The notes beneath the pieces were generated by a model. That model was not told the origin of the DNA, did not search any database, and was given only the letters and a program-made list of their open reading frames with translations. Both the position numbers and the translations under genes were made by a program. A DNA stretch of 64,000 bases, from NCBI RefSeq assembly GCF_000372725.1, contig NW_005198244.1:648578-712577 (forward strand), read 5' to 3'. Position 1 is the stretch's first letter. Every line of letters begins with the position of its first letter. Positions 19,008-28,503 of the stretch are shown piece by piece. Origin of the DNA: Emiliania huxleyi CCMP1516 (taxonomy: Eukaryota; Haptophyta; Isochrysidales; Noelaerhabdaceae).

Positions 19008-22000
19008 ATGGAGGGCGGCCCTCCTTTCCCTGCTTCGAGAAGATCGCCAGCGAGATCGCCACCAGCGTCGAGATTGCCTGCCAGCACCGCCGAGGCCAGA
19101 TTTTGGGCCTCGCACACAGAGTACCATGATAGGACCAGTACTGCTCGAGCAATGCGGGAGCGGGCGATGCAGCAGGCCGTGGAGTGGTCAGAGCGGCGGC
19201 GCAGCCCGCAGGCCGACCGCGCGAGCCGAGCGAGCCGAGAGCGGCTGACGCGCTACCCAGGGCGTGCGGGTGGCGGCGTGATCCGAGGCGCGGCGGCGCC
19301 ACCCAGCTCAGCCGAGCCCGCCACCGCTGCCACCGCCGGCGCTGCCACCACCGCCGGCGCTGCTGCGACACGTCGGCTCTACTCTCCCTTTGCTACAGCG
19401 GCGCGGCTGCAGCGTTCGCCGCCGCCGCCACGGCTTAATCAGGCGTGGCTCGCCGCACCCACCGCCTATTGGGAGGCCGGCGACGCGCTGCACCACAGAG
19501 AGACGGCCCACTGGCTCAGCCATGAGAGCAGCGAATCGCAGAGGCGGCTGCAGTCGCTCGTGCAGGAGCAACGCGATCGCGCCGGCTGGAGGCTCGAGGC
19601 GGCCATCGGGACCGACGTGCGTGACGCGCAGCCGGGCGCGGTGGCAATGGCGCGCAGTGAGGTGGCGACCAGCACTGAGGAGGACCCCAGTAGAGAGCTG
19701 GCCGCCGCTCGCGCCGCCGCCGCCGCCGCCGAGGTGCGAGCGAGCGCCGCAGAGAGGGAGGCCGCGGCGGCGGAGCGGGAGGCGGCGGCGGCGGCGGCGG
19801 CCGTGACGGAGATCGCAGCTGAGCGCGCCGCGGCTCACGCGGTCGTCGAGGCTCTGCGCGCAGAAGCCGAGGCTGCGCACGCGACTGCCGCCGCCGAAAC
19901 CTTCAGCAAGGCGGAGGCCGAGCGGCTGGCGGGCCTGCTCGAGGCTGCTGCAGCCAAGGCGGCGGCGGTGCGGGAGGATGAGGCGGCCATCGCAACGGCA
20001 CGCGCGGCAGAGGCGCTTGCTCATGCGGTGGACGCTGCCAAGGCGGAGGCGGCGGCGGAGCGCAGCGAGGCGGTGGAGGCGGCGGTGGAGGCGGCCAAGG
20101 CGGAGGCGGCTGTGCAGCGGCAGGCGGCAGCGGACGCGGCGAGAGCGGAAGCGGCGGCAGAGCGAGAGGCTGCGGTGGAGGCGGCGAGGGCGGAGGCGGC
20201 AGAGACAGCAGCGGCTTCGGAGGCGGTGGCGGGGCAGCGGCGGGCGGCGTCGGCGCTTGCGCTGCAGGGGGAGCTGGCGGAGGCGGTGGCTGCACTGCAG
20301 GCCCAGCTGGCGGAGGCGACGGCGGAGCAGGAGGCGGCGGTGGAGGCGGCGGTGGAGGCGGCGAGGACGGAGGCGGCGGCAGAGCAGCAGGCGGCCGCGG
20401 CGGCGGCTGCAGAAGCGGCGAGGGCCGAGGCGGCAGCGCAGTGGGAGACGGCGGCGGAGCTGGCGAGGAGAGAGGCGGCGGCGAACAGCGCGGCAGCCGT
20501 TCGAGCGGCCAAGGAGGAGGCGGCGGCAGAGCGGCAGGCGGCCGTGGCGGCGGCGGCAGTGGTCGCAAGGGCGGAGGAGGCGGCGGAGTGGGTAGACGCC
20601 GTGGAGGCGGCGGTGGAGGTGGCAAAGGCGGAGGCGGCAGAGGAGCAGAAGGCGGCGGTCGAGGCGGTGAGGGCGGAGGCGGCGGCGGAGCGGGAAGCAG
20701 CGGTGGAATGTGCGAGGTCAGAGGTAGCAGCAGAGTGGGCGGCGGCGGTGGAGGCCGCATCGGAGGTGGCCAAAGCAGAGGCGGCGGTGGAATTGGGAGC
20801 GGCGGCGGAGGCAGCGAGGGCGGAGGCTGCAGAGGCGCGGGAAGCAGCAGTGGAGGCGGTGGCAGGACAGCGGCGCGCGGCATCGGCGGCTTTTGGCGCT
20901 TGGCGGCATGCTTGCATCGAGGCGAGAGCGGCGGAGGCGGCGCGGGCACAGTCGGCGTCGCTGCAAGCCGCCGCCGCGAAGTACGAGGAGGCGGTGGCGA
21001 TTGCGGCGACGGCAGAGCGGCGGCGATTCGAGGAGGTGGCGGAGGCGGAGGCCGCGCATGCTATCTCGCTTGAGGCCGCGTTGTCTTCGCAGAAGCTGTC
21101 GATGGAGGCGGCTGTGCGGGCGCGTGGCGAGTCCGTGGCTCGCGTGGCCGCGGCGCGTCTCTCAGGCCGCGCGTGCGCGGCCGCGTTCGGCGCATGGCGT
21201 GTGGCGGCGGCCGAGTCGCGGCTCGCGGCTCAGGAGGATGCCGCCGTGCAGCGGGTCGAGGCGGCGCGAGACGCGGCGCTCCGCAAGCTGGAGGCGGAGC
21301 ACGAGGTTGCGGTGGCGAGGCGGGAGGAGCGGCTGGCGGAGCGGGGCGAGTTGCTGGCTCGCGTGGCGCTGTCGCGCCTTTCGGGACGGGCGGCATCGGC
21401 GGCCTTCAGCGCTTGGCGGCATGCTTGCATCGAGGCGAGAGCGGCGGAGGCGGCGCGGGCACAGTCGGCGTCGCTGCAAGCCGCCGCCGCGAAGTACGAG
21501 GAGGCGGTGGCGATTGCGGCGACGGCAGAGCGGCGGCGATTCGAGGAGGTGGCGGAGGCGGAGGCCGCGCATGCTATCTCGCTTGAGGCCGCGTTGTCTT
21601 CGCAGAAGCTGTCGATGGAGGCGGCTGTGCGGGCGCGTGGCGAGTCCGTGGCTCGCGTGGCCGCGGCGCGTCTCTCAGGCCGCGCGTGCGCGGCCGCGTT
21701 CGGCGCATGGCGTGTGGCGGCGGCCGAGTCGCGGCTCGCGGCTCAGGAGGATGCCGCCGTGCAGCGGGTCGAGGCGGCGCGAGACGCGGCGCTCCGCAAG
21801 CTCGAGGCGGAGCACGAGGTTGCGGTGGCGAGGCGGGAGGAGCGGCTGGCGGAGCGGGGCGAGTTGCTGGCTCGCGTGGCGCTGTCGCGCCTTTCGGGAC
21901 GGGCGGCATCGGCGGCCTTCAGCGCTTGGCGGCATGCTTGCATCGAGGCGAGAGCGGCGGAGGCGGCGCGGGCACAGTCGGCGTCGCTGCAAGCCGCCGC

Positions 22001-24215
22001 CGCGAAGTACGAGGAGGCGGTGGCGATTGCGGCAACGGCAGAGCGGCGGCGATTCGAGGAGGTGGCGGAGGCGGAGGCCGCGCATGCTATCTCGCTTGAG
22101 GCCGCGTTGTCTTCGCAGAAGCTGTCGATGGAGGCGGCTGTGCGGGCGCGTGGCGAGTCCGTGGCTCGCGTGGCCGCGGCGCGTCTCTCAGGCCGCGCGT
22201 GCGCGGCCGCGTTCGGCGCATGGCGCGCTGCCACCGTGCGCGATCGCGCTGAAGCGGCCGAGCACCGTGCGGCCGAGGCCGCGGCTCGAGCCGCCGTTCT
22301 GGAAAGGAGGGTGGCCACTGTTGAGGCGAGGGCGTCGGAGGCAGCGCGTGCGGCGCAAGAGTCGGCGGCCGAGGCGCAGGCTGCGGCGCAGCTGGAGGCA
22401 CAGCTATTGGTTGGGATGCGTGCGCTGCAGTCGAGCCTTCGCGAGGAGGAGGGCGCCTCGCGCCGCCTCCGCTTGAAGTTGGCACGCCTCACCTCGGACG
22501 TTGCGAGCGCAGTGGCTACGACAGAGGCAGCGGCGACAGAGACGGCCCGAAATATGCTCGACGACAAGGCCGCAGCTACCGAAAAGGTGTCGCAGGCGAT
22601 GGGAGGGGTGCTGGCGGGGGAGGTGCAAGCGGCCGAGGCGGCAGCTGAGGCCGCAGTTGCTTCTGTCCACGTGGCGTTGGCACAGGGCGCCGCTCTCGCG
22701 GCGGTGGCGGAGGCAGCACAAGTGCAGAGCCAGTCGGCCCTGGCAGTAGCGGTGGAGGCGGCGAGGACGGAGGCGGCGGCAGAGCAGCAGGCGGCCGCGG
22801 CGGCGGCTGCAGAAGCGGCGAGGGCCGAGGCGGCAGCGCAGTGGGAGACGGCGGCGGAGCTGGCGAGGAGAGAGGCGGCGGCGAACAGCGCGGCAGCCGT
22901 TCGAGCGGCCAAGGAGGAGGCGGCGGCAGAGCGGCAGGCGGCCGTGGCGGCGGCGGCAGTGGTCGCAAGGGCGGAGGAGGCGGCGGAGTGGGTAGACGCC
23001 GTGGAGGCGGCGGTGGAGGTGGCAAAGGCGGAGGCGGCAGAGGAGCAGAAGGCGGCGGTTGAGGCGGTGAGGGCGGAGGCGGCGGCGGAGCGAGAGGCGG
23101 CGATTGAGACAGCGGCGGCAGAGCGCAAGACAGCCGCTGGTGAAGCAGCGGAGGCTGTCCGGGCGCAGGCTGCCGACGACAACGCTGCGGCGGCAGCGCG
23201 GGTCGCGCAGACTCCTCCTAGAGTTCGGTGCGAGAAGTGCCTTCACACCATTGGTTGTGAGCAGGTGGCCCGGCTCACCTCCGAGCTCGAGGCAGCGCGG
23301 CGTGAGGCGGCCGAGGCGGCTGCGGCGGGGACCGCCGCCGAGGCGATTGCGGCAGAGCGGGAGGAGGAGGCAAAGGCGGCTAAGGCGGAGCGCAGCGAGG
23401 CGGTGGAGGCGGCGGTGGAGGCGGCGGTGGAGGCGGCGGTGGAGGCGGCCAAGGCGGAGGCGGCTGTGCAGCGGCAGGCGGCAGCGGACGCGGCGAGAGC
23501 GGAAGCGGCGGCGGAGCGAGCGGCTGCGGTGGAGGCGGCGAGGGCGGAGGCGGCAGAGACAGCAGCGGCCTCGGAGGCGATGGCGGGGCAGCGGCGGGCG
23601 GCGTCGGCGCTTGCGCTGCAGGGGGAGTTGGCGGAGGCGGTGGCTGCACTGCAGGCCCAGCTGGCGGAGGCGACGGCGGAGCAGGAGGCGGCGGTGGAGG
23701 CGGCGGTGGAGGCGGCGAGGGCGGAGGCGATCGCACAGGCTGAGGTGGAGGGCGCATCTGCGGTCGCCGCAGCGTTGGAGGCAGCGCAGAGGGAGGCGAG
23801 GGCGCAGCTGGAGCAAGTGGCATGGGAGGCTCGCGTGGCAGCTCGCGTGGAGGCAGAGGAGGAATGGGAGGCTGCGGTCGACGCTGCGGCCTCGGCCGCC
23901 GCCTCCACAGCGCGTGCCTCCCGTGGCAGTGGCACCGAGGCGGTGGTGGCAGCGACGTCCGAGTTGAGGCGGCGCCTGAGCCTGAAGAGGGGCATGCCTC
24001 GGGGCGTGGACTCAGCCGTGGCGGCGGCGGTGGCGGCGGCAGCGGCGGAGCTGGAGGCGTCGGACAGCGCCTTGGAGGGGCTGTCTATGGACGAGCTGGC
24101 GCTGCAGTGGAGCCAAGCGTTGCAGGAGTGGGGGCAGGCGGCCGCAGCAGCCAAGCCGCCGATGGAGGGGGACAATGCGCGCCCCCCGCCGCAGTCGCCG
24201 CGACGGTGGGGCTGA
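19008..24215 (+). CDS. Giant Ala/Glu-rich coiled-coil protein with Sfi1-like Trp repeats
   Basis: A single open exon encodes 1735 residues from the ATG at 19008 (MEGGPPFPAS). An ATG at 18921 would add 29 residues, and the frame stays open further upstream through the 80-bp direct repeat. Residues about 1-220 are low-complexity and Arg-rich. The rest is almost unbroken coiled coil of EAAVEAARAEAAAE type. The middle holds Trp motifs of the form SAAFSAWRHACIEARAAEAA, similar in spacing to the AFxxWR centrin-binding repeats of Sfi1 proteins. An in-frame 513-bp unit (171 residues) is repeated nearly exactly at 20893, 21406 and 21919. Wider duplications flank it. A lone Cys/His block (VRCEKCLHTIGCEQ) sits near 23230. 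I infer a structural, possibly centrosome or basal-body scaffold, but this rests only on the Trp motif. The Pro-rich frames on the opposite strand are mirror images of the Ala/Glu codons. Confidence 0.7.
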   Translation: MEGGPPFPASRRSPARSPPASRLPASTAEARFWASHTEYHDRTSTARAMRERAMQQAVEWSERRRSPQADRASRASRERLTRYPGRAGGGVIRGAAAPPSSAEPATAATAGAATTAGAAATRRLYSPFATAARLQRSPPPPRLNQAWLAAPTAYWEAGDALHHRETAHWLSHESSESQRRLQSLVQEQRDRAGWRLEAAIGTDVRDAQPGAVAMARSEVATSTEEDPSRELAAARAAAAAAEVRASAAEREAAAAEREAAAAAAAVTEIAAERAAAHAVVEALRAEAEAAHATAAAETFSKAEAERLAGLLEAAAAKAAAVREDEAAIATARAAEALAHAVDAAKAEAAAERSEAVEAAVEAAKAEAAVQRQAAADAARAEAAAEREAAVEAARAEAAETAAASEAVAGQRRAASALALQGELAEAVAALQAQLAEATAEQEAAVEAAVEAARTEAAAEQQAAAAAAAEAARAEAAAQWETAAELARREAAANSAAAVRAAKEEAAAERQAAVAAAAVVARAEEAAEWVDAVEAAVEVAKAEAAEEQKAAVEAVRAEAAAEREAAVECARSEVAAEWAAAVEAASEVAKAEAAVELGAAAEAARAEAAEAREAAVEAVAGQRRAASAAFGAWRHACIEARAAEAARAQSASLQAAAAKYEEAVAIAATAERRRFEEVAEAEAAHAISLEAALSSQKLSMEAAVRARGESVARVAAARLSGRACAAAFGAWRVAAAESRLAAQEDAAVQRVEAARDAALRKLEAEHEVAVARREERLAERGELLARVALSRLSGRAASAAFSAWRHACIEARAAEAARAQSASLQAAAAKYEEAVAIAATAERRRFEEVAEAEAAHAISLEAALSSQKLSMEAAVRARGESVARVAAARLSGRACAAAFGAWRVAAAESRLAAQEDAAVQRVEAARDAALRKLEAEHEVAVARREERLAERGELLARVALSRLSGRAASAAFSAWRHACIEARAAEAARAQSASLQAAAAKYEEAVAIAATAERRRFEEVAEAEAAHAISLEAALSSQKLSMEAAVRARGESVARVAAARLSGRACAAAFGAWRAATVRDRAEAAEHRAAEAAARAAVLERRVATVEARASEAARAAQESAAEAQAAAQLEAQLLVGMRALQSSLREEEGASRRLRLKLARLTSDVASAVATTEAAATETARNMLDDKAAATEKVSQAMGGVLAGEVQAAEAAAEAAVASVHVALAQGAALAAVAEAAQVQSQSALAVAVEAARTEAAAEQQAAAAAAAEAARAEAAAQWETAAELARREAAANSAAAVRAAKEEAAAERQAAVAAAAVVARAEEAAEWVDAVEAAVEVAKAEAAEEQKAAVEAVRAEAAAEREAAIETAAAERKTAAGEAAEAVRAQAADDNAAAAARVAQTPPRVRCEKCLHTIGCEQVARLTSELEAARREAAEAAAAGTAAEAIAAEREEEAKAAKAERSEAVEAAVEAAVEAAVEAAKAEAAVQRQAAADAARAEAAAERAAAVEAARAEAAETAAASEAMAGQRRAASALALQGELAEAVAALQAQLAEATAEQEAAVEAAVEAARAEAIAQAEVEGASAVAAALEAAQREARAQLEQVAWEARVAARVEAEEEWEAAVDAAASAAASTARASRGSGTEAVVAATSELRRRLSLKRGMPRGVDSAVAAAVAAAAAELEASDSALEGLSMDELALQWSQALQEWGQAAAAAKPPMEGDNARPPPQSPRRWG
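20893..22235 (+). repeat. 513-bp tandem coding repeat, 2.6 copies
   Basis: Copies start at 20893, 21406 and 21919; the third stops after about 315 bp. I see only isolated single-base differences between copies (for example CTGGAG against CTCGAG). The period is divisible by three, so the protein repeat is exact. Outside it, 20350-20692 recurs at 22750-23092 (offset exactly 2400), and about 20058-20375 recurs near 23386-23728, giving a nested duplication pattern. Confidence 0.9.
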
Positions 24216-25431
24216 GCCCTCCGAGAAGGGTTTGTACGTTAAGCCGTGTAGCTTTTGATAGGAGGCATGCAAGACATTGATAGAAAGGTCAGGCGCACTG
24301 GCACGTACACAGAGCGCCCGCGCTCGTCAGACGCAGAGAGCCTCCGCCACCACGCTCTCACCGTAGTGCGTCTAGACACTCTACACGTGACACAGATCAC
24401 AGTCACCGGCAGTAGAAGTGCTTTGCGGACCGCAGCAAGAGCAGAGAGCGGCCGCGTCTCGGGAGAAATTGCGTCTGTCTGCATGCGCACAGCGCGAGCT
24501 GTGAGGGCGGTCACAGTGAGGGGCAAGCTCCAAGGCAGACCATGCGGCCATCTGCGCGCTGCTGCGACAAAAACATGCGTTGAAATGCGTCATCGCTGTT
24601 TCTTGGCAACGTTGACCCAACCCCGCCCAGGCTCACTGGGATCCTCCTTCGCGAGTACTGCTCCGGAGCAAAGCTGATGGGATGAGGGGCATGACCGGAG
24701 GCGTAGCGCGGCGCCTTGGGCTCCGTAGCGTGGCTGGCGATCGGAGTCTTGAGGGCACCAATCACTGAAACCGGCGAGGCCTGCGTCACCACGCTTCGTG
24801 AGTGTGGAGGCGCTCTCGAGCACATTCTCTGTGCACAGCGCCGGCCACAAAAGTAGTGAGGATAGTCAAAATCGCCCAGAATTTGAAGGATCACACAGAG
24901 ATTTGATTGCGTATTACGGGATGCGTCTCTTGCGAGCGAGTTTGGGCTGTGCAAATCCCAAACTTGCCCTCAACAAGTACGCTCACCGCTCACCTACGCG
25001 CACTGGGTGGGCCTTGCACTTTGATTGCCGTGAGGCACGCGCTCCTGTCCGTCTCTAGACGTGGAGACGCGAGGGTCGCCCCCCCCCCCCCCACCTTGTG
25101 TGTGTGGAGAAGTTTACCTTACCCCTTACCTTAGGCTTAGCGGCCGGCCCCGGCGGCAAGGTTTTGGCGGGGGAAGTCCCCCATTCAGATCTTTAGTATT
25201 TTTGACGGATGACCGAATTGGAGAACCACCAGCCCGACGCGCACTACACTCTACAGTTAGGGCAAAAACGGGGTGATTGTGGTTGACTTGCAGGACAGCG
25301 AGGGCCTCACCGCGCTGATGTACGCCACCTTCACTTCCTCTCGTGGCTCTTCCGACGACTACAGCTGTCTAGCATTCAGCGCAGCCAGGCAGGGGGCGCG
25401 TGACGCAGCCCCGCCGCAGGAACGCAGCCCG
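24216..25431. other. Intergenic, no gene supported
   Basis: Near 25290-25340 a short plus-strand stretch (DSEGLTALMYATF) follows a possible acceptor and looks like one ankyrin repeat, perhaps a gene remnant. 25080-25140 has a C-run and a TTACCTTACC motif that recurs in reverse near 36870-36895. Nothing else is recognised. Confidence 0.4.
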
Positions 25432-27180
25432 TCAGCGAGTGGCAGAGGGCGGAGCGTCTTGCCGGAGGCTGCTGTATGAGACAGCCTGGGCAGCCAGAAA
25501 GGACGCGGCGAAGGGGAGGCCGCCGTACAGCATTTCAAAGGAGAGCATGCGCTCGTCGCCCGTCCGAGCACAGAGGACCAAGGCGACGCGAGTAAGGGCG
25601 GGCCCGCAAGCGAAGTATGCCGCTGAGGGCAGCTTGCGGGAGGAAGGGAGGGCGGCGGGCGGCAGCGCGCCGTAGGAGGCGCCGACCCCTGCACAGAGCG
25701 AGAGCAGGCCTAGCCTCCCTTCGATGAGTTTGTCCAGATCGCGGGTCAGCTCTGCGGGCGAGCTTACCAGAACGTGGATGAGACGCAGAGTCGGGACACC
25801 GACGAACATCATCGTGAGCGCACGCGCGACAATGCGAGGCGAGGCCTGTGCCAGGTTGGCAGCGGCAATCACTGCGAAGCCCGCAGCAGCAAAGGCGAAG
25901 GCTGGGAGGGTGTAGAGCTCGGCCACGAAGGCGGCGCACACCACCACCAGGGCGAGCGAGACCTGGATGGGTGCCAGCAAGCCCACGCGCAACGGCAACT
26001 GCCACGAGCGTTGCGCAAAGGGCAGCGGCGCCGGCGTGGCTGGCGGCGAGGGAGGGAGGGAGGCAGAGCAGTCGCGCCGCATGGCCGCTATGTCGCTCCG
26101 GGAGAAGATGCCCGCGAACATGCGCTCCCAGTCATCCTCGCTGCCAGAGGCCAGCTCAGGCGGTGCCTGGGAGGCGGAGCAGTCGCGCCGCATGGCCGCG
26201 ATTCCTCCCCGGGAGAAGATGCCCGCGAACATGCGCTCCCAGTCGTCCTCGTTGCCAGAGGCCAGCTCAGGCGGTGCCTGGGCGGCGGAGTGAGCGCGCC
26301 ACATGGCCAGAAGATCGCTCTGAGAGAGACAGCCCGCGAACATGCGCTCACAGTCGCCGTCCCCACTATAGGCTTCTGCCATCTCCGGCGGTGCTTGCGG
26401 GAGCGGCGGCGGCGCCTGCCCCACAGCCAGACACACCGCTCCGGTGGCGGTGCCTGTGTCCGCCAGCGCCACCAGCACATCTGGCCGAAGGGACGCCGAG
26501 CGGGGAGCCGATAGGGGCGCGGCCGTCACGGGCACCCCCGATGCCTCTGCCACCGCCGGCGCCGCTGCCTCTGTCGCCTCCGCCGAAGCTTCAGACTCCT
26601 CAGCCGCCCGCACCGCCTGCGCATAGGCCACCGCAGCCTCGACCGCAGTGTCAAAGTACCCCAAGTGAGAAACCTTTCCGCTTCGGCCAGTCGCGCGGCT
26701 CGACGCGCCTGTTCACGGCTGCAGTTGTGAAGAGACGCCGCTCACAGCGTCGTGGTGTGACCCGCACGACGCGCCGCCCATCGATGACGACCTGAGCTGG
26801 GCCTGGAAGGTTCCGTGCGCGTCCTCGTACACGCCCTTGTACCCGGTGGAGTTGGTGCGGGAGAGGTGGAGGCGCAGCCCCTCTGCCACTGCTAAGCGGC
26901 CCTCGGGGGGCTCCAGCGCTTCCCCGACAGCCCTCGCGTAGGCCACCGCCCCCTCGACCGCCGTGTCGAACCAGCCCAGCATGATGATGGCTCCGCGATG
27001 CGTGCGCTGCGCCCGGTGGCGGCGCGTGGTCGGCTCCCAGCTGATGCCCCGGTACCCGGTGGCGCTGGTGCTGGAGAGGTGCAAGCGCAAGCCCATCGCC
27101 ACCGGGATCACAGCTGGGCGGGCCACCGTCGGCGGCGGCGCCGCCGTTGGCGGCTCGCGGGCACGCTTCCGATGCTGCAT
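25432..27180 (-). CDS. Tandem AP2/ERF-domain protein with C-terminal membrane segments
   Basis: Two exons (27180-26775, 26708-25432) join to 560 residues; the ATG at 27180 gives MQHRKRAREPP, a basic, possibly nuclear-localising start. Two AP2-type DNA-binding domains follow. The first has GLRLHLSSTSATGYRGI and LGWFDTAVEGAVAYARAV; the second has LHLSRTNSTGYKGVYED and LGYFDTAVEAAVAYAQAV. The single 66-nt GC-AG intron lies inside the second domain and its removal restores the domain exactly. Next come three copies of a roughly 40-residue repeat with DDWERMFAGIFSR, then a hydrophobic region with several probable membrane helices (LALVVVCAAFVAELY, AFAFAAAGFAVIAAANLA, and others). AP2 domains bind GC-rich DNA in plants. 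A membrane-tethered factor released by proteolysis is a reasonable inference, not shown. Confidence 0.75.
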
Positions 27181-28503
27181 CGTTCCGGCAGATGTGGGGG
27201 GCAGATGTGTGTGGTTGGTGGTCACGACGAACGATCAAAGCCGGCGTCCGTTGGCCTGGCTCACGCGGTCCCCTACCTATATGCCCGGGGCGAAAAAGCG
27301 AGAGGGCAAAAGCTTGCGCGAGACACACAGCTTCGTTCCACAGTGGAAGTACCTCGCCAGCTCGGTTCCTACGCGCAAAGGCACCTGCCTGCCTGGACGG
27401 CGACCGACCGACTCTCTCTCTCTATCTTATCTATCTACCTATTTACCCCCCCCCCCCCCCCCTCGATCTGTGTATGTGTGGAGAGAGACGCACCACGCAC
27501 CCGCTGAAAGCGAGGTCCTCTTAGTGCCAGTGCGCGCCAGTCCCGTGCCCAGTGAGCAGTGTTGTGCGAGGAAGTTTTGTTGTAAAATCCTCTCATAATT
27601 ACACCAATAATAATAAGTCCAAACCAGGCGGATTTGACCACCCGGGTGGTCCAAGCCAATTCCCCCCTCCCCTCTGGCCCGCCGAGCCGCAGACGAAGCC
27701 GCCATCCTGCAAACCGCCGTGGGGGGCGCCACCGGGCAGCCGCAAGCTGAAGGCTGAAGTGCTGAACGCATGCAGCCAGAACATGGCGGAACGGGCGCTG
27801 CAGGCTCTGATAAAGGAGGCTCTGTGGGTGCGGATCTTGCATGTGGCCGTCAACGAGAGACGTGCGCAACAGTCACACAGTGCTCCCGCGTGCTCCGTGA
27901 AGCCGAAGGGTGAGAGTGACTGTGTGGACAGTGGCGAGGTGCGCTGGCACACGTTTCATGCGGTTTGTGAGATTCATGGACACCACGTGTGATGAACAAG
28001 AAGATAGGGCAGTGCAAAGAACGAATACACTGCGCACTGGTCGCTGCTCTGGCCGCAAGCTCGGTTGTTAGGACGGCAAGGGCGCGCACATGGGAGTTGG
28101 GAGTGCCTCGGTCTTGTCACGGTGGTGTTTTCTTTTTTGTCGTTATACGTGTACGTTGAGAGGTTTTTGAGCCGTGAGTGTGTTTGAGCATTGAGAGACA
28201 AGTGTTGTTGTATCTTGAAGGCACAGCGCACACCCTCCGCCACCCGCGCGCGGGCGCCGAACCTGTCGGAACTCTTAAAATCCCCTGCTACAACAGCAAC
28301 AGGGATGTGCTTTTTACACGGGGCCGCCTCTTCCCACGACTGGGAGAAAGCACGTACGCCCCAACAGCCGCAAACGGGCGGCGGGCGAGGCCTGAACCGC
28401 ACCCCGCACTCCTCCCTCGCGACGTCGTGTCGCTCCATGAAGCTCGGCCGCTATGGCCACTCGGCTCTGCACGCGCCGCCGGCAGCGCCTGCGCAACTAG
28501 CAG
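27181..28503. other. Intergenic with dispersed repeat and a weak coding-like stretch
   Basis: 27505-27590 is a copy of the dispersed family (GTGCCAGTGCGCGCCAGTCC, then TTTTGTTGTAAAATCCTC) preceded by a TCTA/C run. A plus-strand stretch at about 27730-27870 (LKAEVLNACSQNMAERALQA, LIKEALWVRILHVAVNE) has helix-like composition, but no start, domain or splice support. The rest shows nothing. Confidence 0.4.

Noticed and set aside
19900-23850. Long minus-strand and alternate-frame ORFs (Pro-rich, Arg-rich, Gly-rich) across the coiled-coil gene
   Set aside because: They are compositional mirror images of GCG/GAG codons in the Ala/Glu frame. They have no domains, and their repeats simply follow the plus-strand frame.
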